Source: Gordionus sp. m RMFG-2023 (Eukaryota > Nematomorpha > Gordioida > Chordodea > Parachordodidae). Taken from it: 64,000 nucleotides of DNA. Made by a program: the position numbers and the translations under genes. The notes beneath the pieces were generated by a model. That model had not been told where the DNA came from, ran no database searches, and was given only the letters and a program-made list of their open reading frames with translations. Below, piece by piece: positions 12,828-22,929 of the stretch (position 1 is its first letter; the number at the start of each line of letters is the position of its first letter). Where the stretch lies: contig NC_088777.1 of assembly GCF_954871325.1 (NCBI RefSeq), forward strand, positions 20,871,366-20,935,365. Reading direction: 5' to 3'.

Positions 12828-14473
12828 GTCATCTCACAACGAGTTAGAAAAATGCAGGTAATTACTAAATAAGACTCAACCCATTTTCTTAAATATATTT
12901 ACATCATTTAAACACTATTTAAAACTATTTTATAATTTAAAATAAATATAGAAGAGCTTACCTAAGGAACTGTTTGAATGGGTTGAAAGAGTTGGTACCC
13001 TTAGATGCAAATACCTATCGTCACACAACTTTAGGCCTTCTTAATAAAGCCAAACTTCATATAAAAGTAAAGGACAGCTTTAAATTTAACTCTAGTTTAT
13101 CATTTAATGCTTTAATATTTTTAAATATTTATAAATCTCAGCTTTAAATAATTTACTTAGGGCGAATTTTAATTTGAAAAATCTGATTTTACTGGAATTG
13201 TATTCCAGCTTGCCTGTAATATCAGCGATTTAGTCATTGACCTTTATATATTTCTGAATTTATTTAAAAAATAATATAAATTAAGAAAAATTCAAGAATT
13301 AATAGCAAAATGGTCTGAAATTGACCATGTGGTAACTTACATATATTCCACTTCCGTCAAAATAAATTTTTCAAATGTAAAAATAGCCCTTAGTAAATGA
13401 TTTAAAGCTTAGAGATTCTGAATCCCCTTCCGACAGATATAATTATATTTTTTAAAAAAAATTAAATTTACAGAATCTAGAAGAAAACGCCAAATCCTTG
13501 TCCAGGCGCAAAGAAAAACTCTTTTCTGAACAACGGCGATTACGACAAAATTTAGCAAATCTCATTCTCGAAAGGACTTCTAATAGTACTAATAACCAGG
13601 CTACATCTCTTCCATCTTCCCTTATAATTTCAGCCGAATCTAAGCCAAATGATAAAACCGAATTTTTCGCTTATAACTTGCCCCGACCCTTTCAGAGTAT
13701 CAATATTGGCAGAAATATAGATAACGATAAGACCTCTTTATCCATTGTCAACATCAATGCTAAAAGCAATAACACGATCGGATTCACCAAAACCAATATG
13801 GTCAGTCTATTAACCAGCAGAGTTCCTAACAAAAAATATCGTACCGATAGCGAGTCGAGTTCACTGTCTTGCAATTCCAACATAAGTTCTTTGATGTCTA
13901 TGAGATCGATAGAATTTTCGAACTCCGATAAATCCCCATCAATTGTTAAAAATCGTATAGAAATGGATGATGTATGTAAGGATGTTGTGATGAAAGAAAT
14001 TTCAAGGGAAAAGGATGGTGGTTTCAAGGAAGAAGCCTTTTCTTCTACAAGTTCTGGATTCAGTTCTGAAAATAATTCGGGTTTCAACTTTATCTTGTAT
14101 TTTTATTTGGGAGAGAGGGTAGTATTTTTTTTATAAATAATTTATATATTTTTATGCAATATTAATTTTATTGTATTTAGGAGCCTCAGCCTTTTCAATT
14201 TTAAGGTATAATCACGGTTAAGAAAATTTAAAAAAAGGAAATCCCATCTAGAATTTTAAAAAATCAATTTGGAGGGTTTGCCAAATTGTTCAGGAGGCTT
14301 GAATTTCCTAACGACGTTACTGAATGCATTTTTATAATAAAATATATTATAATTGTTATAATTAACATTTTTTTATATTAGATGATTTTGACCATTTATC
14401 AGAGAGTGACGAATCATGTTCTAATGAAGAATCTTCAGTTCAAGAGGAAAGTGGTTATCTACCTCAATACTAA
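12828..14473 (+). CDS. Mxd: MXD/MXI1-family bHLH-zipper repressor, 3' exons
   Basis: Four exons fit a Max dimerisation protein (MAD/MXD/MXI1): 12828-12857 (30 nt), 12952-13066, 13474-14080 and 14382-14473, giving 280 C-terminal residues. All introns are GT-AG and the phases agree (2, 0, 1). The joined start reads [17 protein letters not shown], the basic region and helix 1. It continues with [20 protein letters not shown] and NKAKLHIK (loop and helix 2), then a leucine zipper in exon 3. MXD proteins bind MAX, recognise CACGTG E-boxes and recruit SIN3 through an N-terminal SID helix. That SID exon was not found upstream, so the gene is partial. The basic region has Cys where relatives have Asn (EKNRR). 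The C-terminal tail is long, Ser/Asn-rich, then acidic ([11 protein letters not shown]). An AATAAA follows at 14514. The family call is secure; the choice between MXD paralogues is not made. Confidence 0.93.
13177..13372. repeat. MITE family B copy inside an MXD intron
   Basis: The left end reads AAAATCTGATTTTACTGG and then AATTGTATTCCAGC. The right end, reversed, reads AAAATTTATTTTGACGG and then AAGTGGAATATATG. The interior carries the family block that reads TCAATTTCAGACCATTTTGC on the minus strand. The copy lies wholly within the 407-bp intron 13067-13473, so the intron was roughly twice as long after the insertion. Confidence 0.55.
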
Positions 14474-14513
14474 AAACTAAATTAAAAATTTGTAGTGTGT
14501 TGCCTTTGAACTC

Positions 14514-14519
14514 AATAAA
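14514..14519 (+). other. Polyadenylation signal of the MXD gene
   Basis: A canonical AATAAA lies 40 nt past the MXD stop codon, on the same strand. Confidence 0.65.
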
Positions 14520-14529
14520 CTTTCAAAAT

Positions 14530-16122
14530 AATTAATCATAAAAGCCATACTCAAGGCGTGTATATCGTCAAGAAAGTGATCATTCTAAATTATAACATTC
14601 ACATTTTATTGTTATTAACAAACCATACATTAAATTTAGCATATAAATAAAATTAAAAAATTATTCATGTTTTTAACAATTTTATTAAAATTTTTAACTT
14701 AAATATATATTTATATTATATTTTGATTTCTACACTTTTGTCTCAAACCATCAGGGGTTATATCGTCAAATTAATCAACTTAAATATTTATAATTATTTA
14801 ATTATGTCCCCATTCACACAATGCATTAAGAAACTAAACAAATGAGTTTATTATAATATAATATATTTCCCATTTTTTAAAAATTCAAAGTGCGAGAATA
14901 TTACTACAATATTTTATTATATTTATTTTCTTCTTAAGACCTTAAATAATCTTCTATTTTAAATTATTTGAATTTTGCTCTTTTTACTCGACACCCCAAC
15001 TCTATTCCATGTAAAACATTTTTATATTTATATCCAATATATTTTTATATTAATTTTTTAACATCTTTTATATTTATTTATAACTGTAAAAAAATTAATG
15101 TTACTTAGCTGTCAAAAAATAGAAATTTAGAATCATAAAAATGAGAAGCAAGCGATAATGTTTTTTTTTCAAACCCTCAAACTATTTATTTTAATAAATT
15201 CGTATTTAACTCGCAAAAATAAATTTACGTTATTAATGATCTCACATTTTCACTGTATTTTCATCAAAGCTCTTTGTTTTCAAAATTTTTCTTTTTTTTG
15301 TTCGGTTCAATAATATATAAAAATACTTGAATATAATATATTGTAATCTTTTAACCATAATATATCTTATTTAACATTTATATACTATTATAAATATAAA
15401 TTATTAATATATTTAACTTTCTTTATATAAAAATAAGGAGAATGATCGCCCCTAAATTAATTTATTATATTCAAGATTTTATTTATATAAGATAACGCAA
15501 AACTTTCTAAAATTATATTTATAGCAATTATCGAAATTCGTAAATGATTGCATATTAATAAAATGAATATTAATTGTCAGTATGCTCATTTGTAATGATG
15601 ATTTATATTACTCCATTAGTTTAAATATCAATATTAGAAGGTAAGCAAACTAAAGATAATCATACTCATGATTTCCTATATATGAACCTTTGTGTTTAGT
15701 CTAGTGTTGCGTCCTACGGTTTGATCCAAACAAGACGATAGTAAAGTCTAACGTGGTTTCCCATTTTGGACGCTAGTTAGCTCAGGTATCGTTGAAATAA
15801 ATACTTTCGAACGAGGGAGTAGGGCCCGAGTCACTATGAACATTAATATAATCACGACACACGGATCGATTCTAATTTTAATACCAAGGTGAACATATAA
15901 GGTACGATTTTAAAATCGTTATTTGTATTAAAAAATTAGTTGCAATATAACTCGAAAATTGTTATAATCTATATTTCAATAAATATTTAAATTTCCCATT
16001 ATTTAAAATAAAATAAAAAAAAACAATGATGAAAATACAAAATGTTTTTTTTAAAAATCCTAAAGTATATGCGTAAATAAAAAAAATGGAATATAAGCTA
16101 TTAAATATTATGTGTTAGGGAG
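14530..16122. other. AT-rich spacer, no gene seen
   Basis: No open frame of interest. A GC-richer island at about 15700-15870 stands out by composition and contains TAGCTCAGGTA and TTTCGAACGAG, which loosely resemble Pol III A and B boxes, but no tRNA fold could be drawn. It may be a repeat end or a SINE remnant. Confidence 0.45.
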
Positions 16123-16409
16123 TAGTGATCTGCATCTGGCCTAATTTTTCAGGCCCGGCCCGAAATTTTTTTATAAAGTTTTGCCCGGCCCGGCCCGATT
16201 TATTTAAATATATAAATTAATTCTTAATTACTCAAAATAAACGATATATGTTATATGGCATAAAATCACATATTTTTATTTTACATGAAAAATTCAACAA
16301 AAAATTGATAAATTTAGATATATTTAAAAAAAAATTTAAGGCCCAACCCGGCCCGAATTTTCTTAAAAGATATTAGGCTTCGGGCCGGGTTTACTTTTGC
16401 AGATATCTA
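16123..16409. repeat. CCCGG-type MITE, best-bounded copy
   Basis: The left terminus TAGTGATCTGCATCTGGCC and the right terminus, reversed TAGATATCTGCAAAAG, form short terminal inverted repeats. GC-rich subterminal blocks (GGCCCGGCCCG, repeated) lie inside each end, with an AT-rich core of about 150 bp. There is no coding capacity. The TAG start and GC-rich subterminal repeats suggest a non-autonomous hAT element. No 8-bp target duplication could be confirmed. Confidence 0.55.
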
Positions 16410-16619
16410 ATAAAAGGCCGAAATCAATGATAAAGCGGCCATAAAAGCAAGGGAAGTATTGATCCCCTTGCTATTTTTCTTATAAAATTCTTAAATGAAA
16501 TTAACATAATTATACTACATTGATATTTTTACTGCGTTAAAATAATATATAATTGTGCCTAATAGGCCTAATAGAACAAAAATTAATATTATTTTTACCT
16601 TCATTTAAAAATTTTTCCA

Positions 16620-16822
16620 CCTATTCGGATATAAGCTCCTTATCTCATTCCATTTTATATTCGTAAAATCCATTTTATCGAATTTATGTTTTCCGATATT
16701 GGCTTTAACTTTATGACCCATTGGAGTTTTGGTTTTCCTTTCTTTCGTTTACCCATCACTTTTATACTCTTAACCTTGTCTCCTAAATAGTTTTTATATT
16801 GTTGTCCGAACTACCTAGTCTG
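16620..16822 (-). pseudogene. LINE 3'-end relic (C-terminus of the polyprotein)
   Basis: The minus strand reads VKSIKVMGKRKKGKPKLQW. This matches the basic K-x-x-G-K-R-K-x-G-x-P-K-x-x-W motif that many EN/RT-type non-LTR retrotransposons carry near their C-terminus. Only this end is present. It abuts the GGGCGGACTGG repeat end at 16826. It may belong to the same LINE family as the relic at 31486-33850. Confidence 0.5.
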
Positions 16823-16825
16823 TTC

Positions 16826-18200
16826 CAAGGGCGGACTGGCCATAAGGCCAAATGGGCATTTTGCCCACGAAACCGTAAGAAAATGGCGATCAGTAAAAAA
16901 AATGAAAAAAAGAGGCAGATCAGAAAAAAAATGTAATATATATATTATTTTTTAATCATATGATTTATGATTTTTCTCTTATTCATATTTTATATATTAA
17001 AAATTATCAAATTTCCTTTTTTAGCATTTAGAATAGATTAATACATTTCTTGACGATCATCATTTAGATGCTATTATATAGATTTTTTTATTTTCTCAAA
17101 AAAGGCGTCGTTTGAAAGTCAAATTTTGATTAATTTACATTTTTATACATTATTTTATATTTTATTAATAGAAATAGTTGAATTAGCTTTAAAATAATGA
17201 ATTAAAAGAATGGAGAGATTCGCAATAATATCCATGTAAATAAAACAAATATTTGAGATGATAAAGTTTTTAAGTTAAAACTATTTTACCAAAGAATTAG
17301 GCAACAATGAAACACCAATCTTGAAAATGAAATCTAAATCATGGGAATTTCCTTGATAATGATAAAATGCTATTTTCAGGAGTCAACATTGAAAAGAAAA
17401 GCTGAAAATTCCCATAAATCAAAAAGAAAGGGTAAAATTTTACATCAAAGACAACCGTTAATAAGTTTGTTCTAAATAAAATTAGGAATTTAATATTAAA
17501 AAAGGGAGATAGGGAGCAACATTTGCAAATATATAGTACACAGTAGTAGCTAATCCCGATCTCTATAAGGCAAAAACCAACCTTATAGATAGGTAATCGT
17601 TGACTGAGAATTTAATTTAAAACGTTAAATCTGCTTGGCTTTTTTGAAATAATGGATCGGCTCTCACATCTTTAAACTAGAAATTTAGAAAGTTTATTAG
17701 CTTGGAAAAGGATCGAAACCTTCATTCAAAATAAAGCCATAAAAATGGCTACAAATTTAAATGAAAATATTTCTGATTTAAAGCTGCCATATAACATCTG
17801 GATAATGAAATAAAAAACTAGACTAACAAGGAAGATATATAGCGATGAACGCCCGAAAATCCGATTAATATCTATATTTTTAAAGCAGGTGTCTTACAAT
17901 TGATCAAATTATAAATAGTTGACCGAAGGATTTTTAATGAATAAAGAGCTTACACCGAATGTGCAATATTTGTATCCGAAGAATTGTGATGAAAAAAATA
18001 CCTAAAGTATTTCTGAAAAACCTTGAAGAAAGCTTCACAATTAGAAAAATGTATTCGGTAACAAATTACGGCATGAATTGTCTTCATTTCCCCGTATTTA
18101 CAAAGATTTAATAGTCAGACAATGTAAATACTGATGTCTGATGATATAATTTGAGATTGTGAGGAGCCTAATCTCTTATCTTATCTAGCACGTTGGTCAT
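16826..18200 (+). pseudogene. Degraded hAT element, zf-MYM1-like transposase
   Basis: The left edge, CAAGGGCGGACTGGCC, looks like a hAT terminus, and the same block occurs inverted at 31485. From about 17650 the plus strand shows, in several frames, stretches resembling the zf-MYM/DUF4371 branch of hAT transposases. One has NLESLLAWKRIETFIQNKAI. Others contain SDERPKIRLISIF, RAYTECAIFVSEEL and FPRIYKDL. Stops are frequent, so this is an old relic. The right end is not defined. The assignment rests on segment order and motif shape only. Confidence 0.4.
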
Positions 18201-18882
18201 GGACCTGCCCAAAATGAGCGAACGTGAATTACTATAGAGGCCCTATCCTCCATAATAATTATGCCGATTTTTTTCCTCAAGGATACCAACAAACCTTGTA
18301 ACCCAGATATAATTATTAAGAGGAGTGGAACTCACCCAATCCAATAATAATAATAATAGCATTGTGAATAAGATTATGAGCATATTTAAAAGGAAAAAAA
18401 TAGTAGTACTGTATCATCCAATACAAATTATTAGTCATTAGTTAATTATCTAACATTATTTTTTTATAGTTAGTCTTAATTTTTATTATTATTATGATTA
18501 TTAAATTTATTTAGTTTACTTACAATTTGTTCCCAATTATTTAGTTAGAAAATATAATTATATTTAATTTTTATAATTATTTAGTTTAAAATATCTATCT
18601 ATTTAATCTATTTGACCTTAAATCTCATAATGTAATGTAATCTATTAGAAATTATCTTACAATGTGCACTAATTTAATCTGCCTTCATTTACTATAGCCC
18701 TATTCAATTACTTCAACTCTTAGATATATATCAAAGCAATATAAGAAATTGTATTTTTTAGTAATAACATAACTTTACTTACTCAACTTTCATTGTTATA
18801 TCAAAGTAATATATGGAATTATATATTTAAATAATAAACCAAATTTAATTTAATTTAATCATCATCTTTACTTGTTACATTC

Positions 18883-21800
18883 TCAGCAGTTATTCGTCAA
18901 GTGTTCGTAAATAAGTCTTAAAACGATTTTGTAAGTTTTCCTATCTAACGAAGCACGTTTTATGAATTCCCAAGATAGATCTATGTCCGATAATGATCGA
19001 ATTATTCTACCAAACCAACTATTTTTGTAGGATAGGAAAGGTTTGAGAGATAATTCTTCTAAAGGGGTAATAAAAAGGGCTTGATATACTAGGTTGTTTG
19101 GGGCTTGTCTGAGAATGTGCCCTAATATTTCGATTTTCCTATATTCACATAGTCTATATATAGGGAGAATGTCACATCTGGACCAAAGATTATGATTTGA
19201 AGTATTATACGGGTAGAAAGTTTTAGTAATATATCGAAGACATTTGTTAATGAACGCTTGCATCTTTTTACTTTCTTGTTTGGTATCTTTCCAAGTTTTT
19301 ATACCATAGATTAGGGAGGGGAATATTAAAGTTTTAAATAATCGAATCTTTAACGGAATTGATAATTGATTCGAACTCCATATTTTCATAAAGGATCTAT
19401 ATTTCTGTCTGCCTTTATTTATTTTAACTATTAGGTCTAGCTTTGTATTTCCTTTTCTATCTAGTATCACTCCTAGATATTTTAATTGTTGAACTTCTGC
19501 TATTTTTTCCCCTTGTATCGTTAGATTTATGTTTGTAGGGGAGAATATTGATGTCATCAACTTTGTTTTATCAATATTTATTTTTAAACCAAAAAGGTCA
19601 GCAACTTGGGTCATCATGTCCACTAGCAATTGGAGGTGTGATATAGAATCTCCTATAATACAAATATCATCGGCAAAAGCAAGAATATTAAATTTCACGA
19701 TGGGAATCTGAGCTAAACATTGTTTAGTCACTCTTTTTATGATATAGTTTGTAATAAAATTAAAAAGAAGAGGAGAAAGGACACATCCCTGTTTCAAACC
19801 TATCTTAACTGGTATTTTTGTTGATTTATGACCCGCATGGATAATTTGTATCGAGTAATCGTTATAGATATTTTTTAATATTTTCACCAATGAAGTTGGA
19901 GTATTAACTTCTTCTAATGCTATCCATAACCTATCATGATTAATCGTATCAAAAGCTTTCTTAAAATCAAGAGCAATAATTATTAATTGCCTTTTTCGTA
20001 TTATAGATTTCTCCATTTGTATCTTTAGGTTGAGAATAGCTTCAAGAGCATTATGTCCCTTTCTAAATGAAACTATTGAATCCACATAATCTCGTTCTAT
20101 AAAAGGTTTGAGTCGATTTAGGATTAAGTTAGTGAAAATCTTATAAACTATAGAATTTAGTGAGATTCCTCTCCAATCCTCTAGAGTTTTAGGGTACTTA
20201 GTTTTTGGAAAATTAATTAGTATAGCTGATAGCCAATCACTAGGGCATATCCCTTCCTTCCATACTCTCGATATGATAGGGAATAGTATATCGGCGGATA
20301 ATATAGGGTCCGTTTTTAAATATTCACTACGAATATTATCTTGACCACACGCCTTGTGATTTTTTAGTTTCTTTATTATATTTATTATTTCACTCTTAAC
20401 AGGATCTATGATTCTATCTGTATTTTGGAATAAGGTAGAGGGGGAAGAATGTGTAGATAAAGATGTAGTATTATGGGTATTATCTTGAGGGAGAAATAAT
20501 TGTGGGGACCAGAGGTACGAAGTGGATGGACCATGATGAATGGAAGACTCACTTTGGTTTGGTAAATGTAATAATTTAGATGGCAAGAGATCATAAGAAG
20601 AGGAGTTTTGAGGGCATAGATCCGAAGGCCATTTAGTAGGGTTCTGCTGAGGAGGCCAGGAGTTTGAGGAAGATGCATTTTGGACAATGGGAGATTCTAA
20701 ATTTGAGTTGTATGTAGAATTAGATAAAAGATTTGAGATATAAGAATTTTGAGCGGGAAGGAATTGGGGAAGTCCACGGTTTAGCGGATTTGGAGGCCAG
20801 AAACTTGAGGTAGATGGACATTGATCAATGGGAGATATTACTATTTGGTTATTTGATGTAGAGGAGGGTTCGTTGCAATTATTTGATGTAGGGGAGGGTT
20901 CGTTGCTATTAAATATTTTAGAGTAATGTGAAACCCATATTTCCATTTGTATCTCTGGATCTGTGATTTCTTTTGCGTTGTGACTAAGTTTAAAAAATTG
21001 CTCTTTTTTGAAGGAAGTGAAGGATTTCAATAATTTAAAAGCTTTATATGAATCATTTGCACTGAACGAATTACTTATCTCAGTGGCACAATCCTCAAGG
21101 AATTTCCTCTTATCTCTTCTGAGTTTATGACTAATATCGTTTAGGATATACATGGCTCTGTTTCTCCTATAATGACCACTCCCCACTAGATTTGAAATAA
21201 GATTTTTTGATTCTATTGAGATCCAGTCCGGATAATTCATCTTGGCTGGTAAGGAATTTGATGCCGCATTGTTGAAAATGTCACGGGTATTTTCCCATAG
21301 TGTGTCCGAGGATAAGTTGTTAGTATGATTGATAAATTTATGAGAATTATTTCTGATTTGTTCTATATATTCAGTTTTGATATTGTGATCATTTAAAGCC
21401 TCGATATCTAATTTGGGACGTTTCGAAAGTGACTTTCCGTTTCTTTTCTTCCTCATATGCCATATCTTCGGGTCTATTACCATAGAGCAATCTATAATTT
21501 TATGGTCAGAGTTAAATAAAACCTGATAATGAACTTTAATATTTTTTATCCAGCTCATAGTCGACCTATTACAAATAAAATAGTCTATTTGAGACCAAGT
21601 ATTGTATGTTGGGCTAAAATATGTGTATATCTCTCTTTTATCCGAATGTTCGAAGAAAGTATTAGCTATACGAAGATCTAACTTATGACAGAGTTTTAAT
21701 AGTAGTTTTCCTCCAATATCGGATTTAATATTTAGTGTTCCTGAACCAAGGGAAATATGATTCTTTATATCGATTTTTCCTACTTTCACATTAAAATCCC

Positions 21801-22227
21801 CAGCAATTAGTAAGTTTTCGCGCTTCGGAAATTTATTTAGATATTCGTCAAGAAAAATGAAGAATAGTTGTTTTTCAGTATAGTTCACTGGTATATAGAT
21901 ATTTACAATATTTAAGGTTTTACATCTCGTATTTACTTTTATGCTACATACCCTACTATTTACGCCGTCGAATTTTGAGATGTAGCCCGATAGATTCTTT
22001 TTGATCAATATACATACTCCACACCAGTTTTTTTCAGTTTCGCCCGAATTAAAGAGTAGGTAACCTTTGCAATTAATTTTACAAGTATAAATCCAATGTG
22101 TTTCTTGTATACAAGCAATGTCGACCGCTAGGGTGTCTAATATTATTCTTAGTTGGGCAAATTTATTATTATTTAGGGATCTAGCATTTAGGGATATAAT
22201 TCTTAGAGAACCAGAAAAATTGTTCAT
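18883..22227 (-). CDS. LINE endonuclease-reverse transcriptase, 1114 aa, open
   Basis: A single uninterrupted frame starts at ATG in the context ACAATGAAC. Residues 1-250 are an apurinic-type endonuclease/exonuclease/phosphatase domain: LNAR near 13, QETHW (Glu42), AGDFN at 142-146, IDYF at 214 and SDHK at 240. Residues 605-930 are a reverse transcriptase: GQDNIRSEYLK, LDFKKAFD at 753-760, LKQGCVLSPLLFN at 811-823 and the catalytic FADD box at 851-854. The C-terminal part contains LGHILRQAPNNL. The enzyme would nick target DNA and copy its own RNA in place. Residues 441-604 form an unusual Ser/Asn/Pro-rich linker with repeats such as NEPSPTSNNCNEPSSTSNN and several WPP/WSP motifs. All catalytic motifs look present, so this may be a young copy. 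The clade was not assigned. Confidence 0.92.
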   Translation of the reverse strand: MNNFSGSLRIISLNARSLNNNKFAQLRIILDTLAVDIACIQETHWIYTCKINCKGYLLFNSGETEKNWCGVCILIKKNLSGYISKFDGVNSRVCSIKVNTRCKTLNIVNIYIPVNYTEKQLFFIFLDEYLNKFPKRENLLIAGDFNVKVGKIDIKNHISLGSGTLNIKSDIGGKLLLKLCHKLDLRIANTFFEHSDKREIYTYFSPTYNTWSQIDYFICNRSTMSWIKNIKVHYQVLFNSDHKIIDCSMVIDPKIWHMRKKRNGKSLSKRPKLDIEALNDHNIKTEYIEQIRNNSHKFINHTNNLSSDTLWENTRDIFNNAASNSLPAKMNYPDWISIESKNLISNLVGSGHYRRNRAMYILNDISHKLRRDKRKFLEDCATEISNSFSANDSYKAFKLLKSFTSFKKEQFFKLSHNAKEITDPEIQMEIWVSHYSKIFNSNEPSPTSNNCNEPSSTSNNQIVISPIDQCPSTSSFWPPNPLNRGLPQFLPAQNSYISNLLSNSTYNSNLESPIVQNASSSNSWPPQQNPTKWPSDLCPQNSSSYDLLPSKLLHLPNQSESSIHHGPSTSYLWSPQLFLPQDNTHNTTSLSTHSSPSTLFQNTDRIIDPVKSEIINIIKKLKNHKACGQDNIRSEYLKTDPILSADILFPIISRVWKEGICPSDWLSAILINFPKTKYPKTLEDWRGISLNSIVYKIFTNLILNRLKPFIERDYVDSIVSFRKGHNALEAILNLKIQMEKSIIRKRQLIIIALDFKKAFDTINHDRLWIALEEVNTPTSLVKILKNIYNDYSIQIIHAGHKSTKIPVKIGLKQGCVLSPLLFNFITNYIIKRVTKQCLAQIPIVKFNILAFADDICIIGDSISHLQLLVDMMTQVADLFGLKINIDKTKLMTSIFSPTNINLTIQGEKIAEVQQLKYLGVILDRKGNTKLDLIVKINKGRQKYRSFMKIWSSNQLSIPLKIRLFKTLIFPSLIYGIKTWKDTKQESKKMQAFINKCLRYITKTFYPYNTSNHNLWSRCDILPIYRLCEYRKIEILGHILRQAPNNLVYQALFITPLEELSLKPFLSYKNSWFGRIIRSLSDIDLSWEFIKRASLDRKTYKIVLRLIYEHLTNNC

Positions 22228-22440
22228 TGTAATGTTAGTAATTAAAAAATTAGAGCAATGATTTATATTACTAGATTAAAAATTTATTTAACGATTTATA
22301 AAACAAGATATCGGACAATATATGTTATCAAAATTACACTATATAAAATAAAGTTTTTCTGACAATTTATTTAACGATTTATAAAACTCGATTTCGACAA
22401 AAAAAATAGGCAATTTTTTTTGATAGCTTATTACTACAAT

Positions 22441-22927
22441 TATATAGATTTTTTATCAAGATTTCTCTATAAAAAAATGGAATTTGAATTATCATAACAA
22501 TTTCCGACAGCTACAACGATATAATATTTCCAAGAATTTTCCCTATTTCGTCTATTAATATCAGTTTTAGATATTAGTATTACAACGATATAATATCAAA
22601 TTTGAGACAGGTTTCAACAGCACTAAAAGTGAGTAATAATAGAATTAAAATCATAAATCATACGAGAGAAAAAACTTGTAAATATAATAGATTTTTTATC
22701 AAAATTTCACTATAGAGAAAAAAAAATTTAAATTATCAAATAATTTCCGACAGCTACAACAATGTAATATTTCCAAGATTTTTCCCTATTTCTTCTATTA
22801 ATGTCAGTTTTAGATATTAATATTTCACGATATAATATCAAATTTGAGACAAGTTTCAACAGCACTAAAAGAGAGTAATAATAGAAGAAAATCATAAATC
22901 ATACGAGAGAAAAAAACTTGTAAATCT
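22441..22927. repeat. Two tandem monomers of about 241 bp
   Basis: The block containing TTTCCGACAGCTACAACGAT, the following TTAGATATTA segment, TTTGAGACAGGTTTCAACAG and ATCATACGAGAGAAAAAA occurs twice in direct tandem (about 22441-22682 and 22683-22927) with only scattered differences. Its place, upstream of the LINE reading frame, is where tandem promoter monomers sit in some LINEs. That role here is inference. Confidence 0.75.
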
Positions 22928-22929
22928 GT

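Larger units (their letters stand above)
18342..22927 (-). mobile_element. Non-LTR retrotransposon (LINE) with long 5' region
   Basis: The element is read on the minus strand. It has a 5' region with tandem monomers (22441-22927), one long open frame (22227-18883) and a 3' untranslated region of about 540 bp that ends in an (ATT)n run at 18344-18358. A simple-repeat tail of this kind is typical of several LINE clades. No separate ORF1 was found upstream. The 5' limit is uncertain and could extend further into the AT-rich repeats to 24.5 kb. No target-site duplication was found. Confidence 0.75.

Noticed and set aside
15700-15870. Possible tRNA (A-box-like TAGCTCAGGTA and B-box-like TTTCGAACGAG)
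   Set aside because: The boxes fit loosely, but no acceptor stem or anticodon arm can be drawn, so no tRNA is called.
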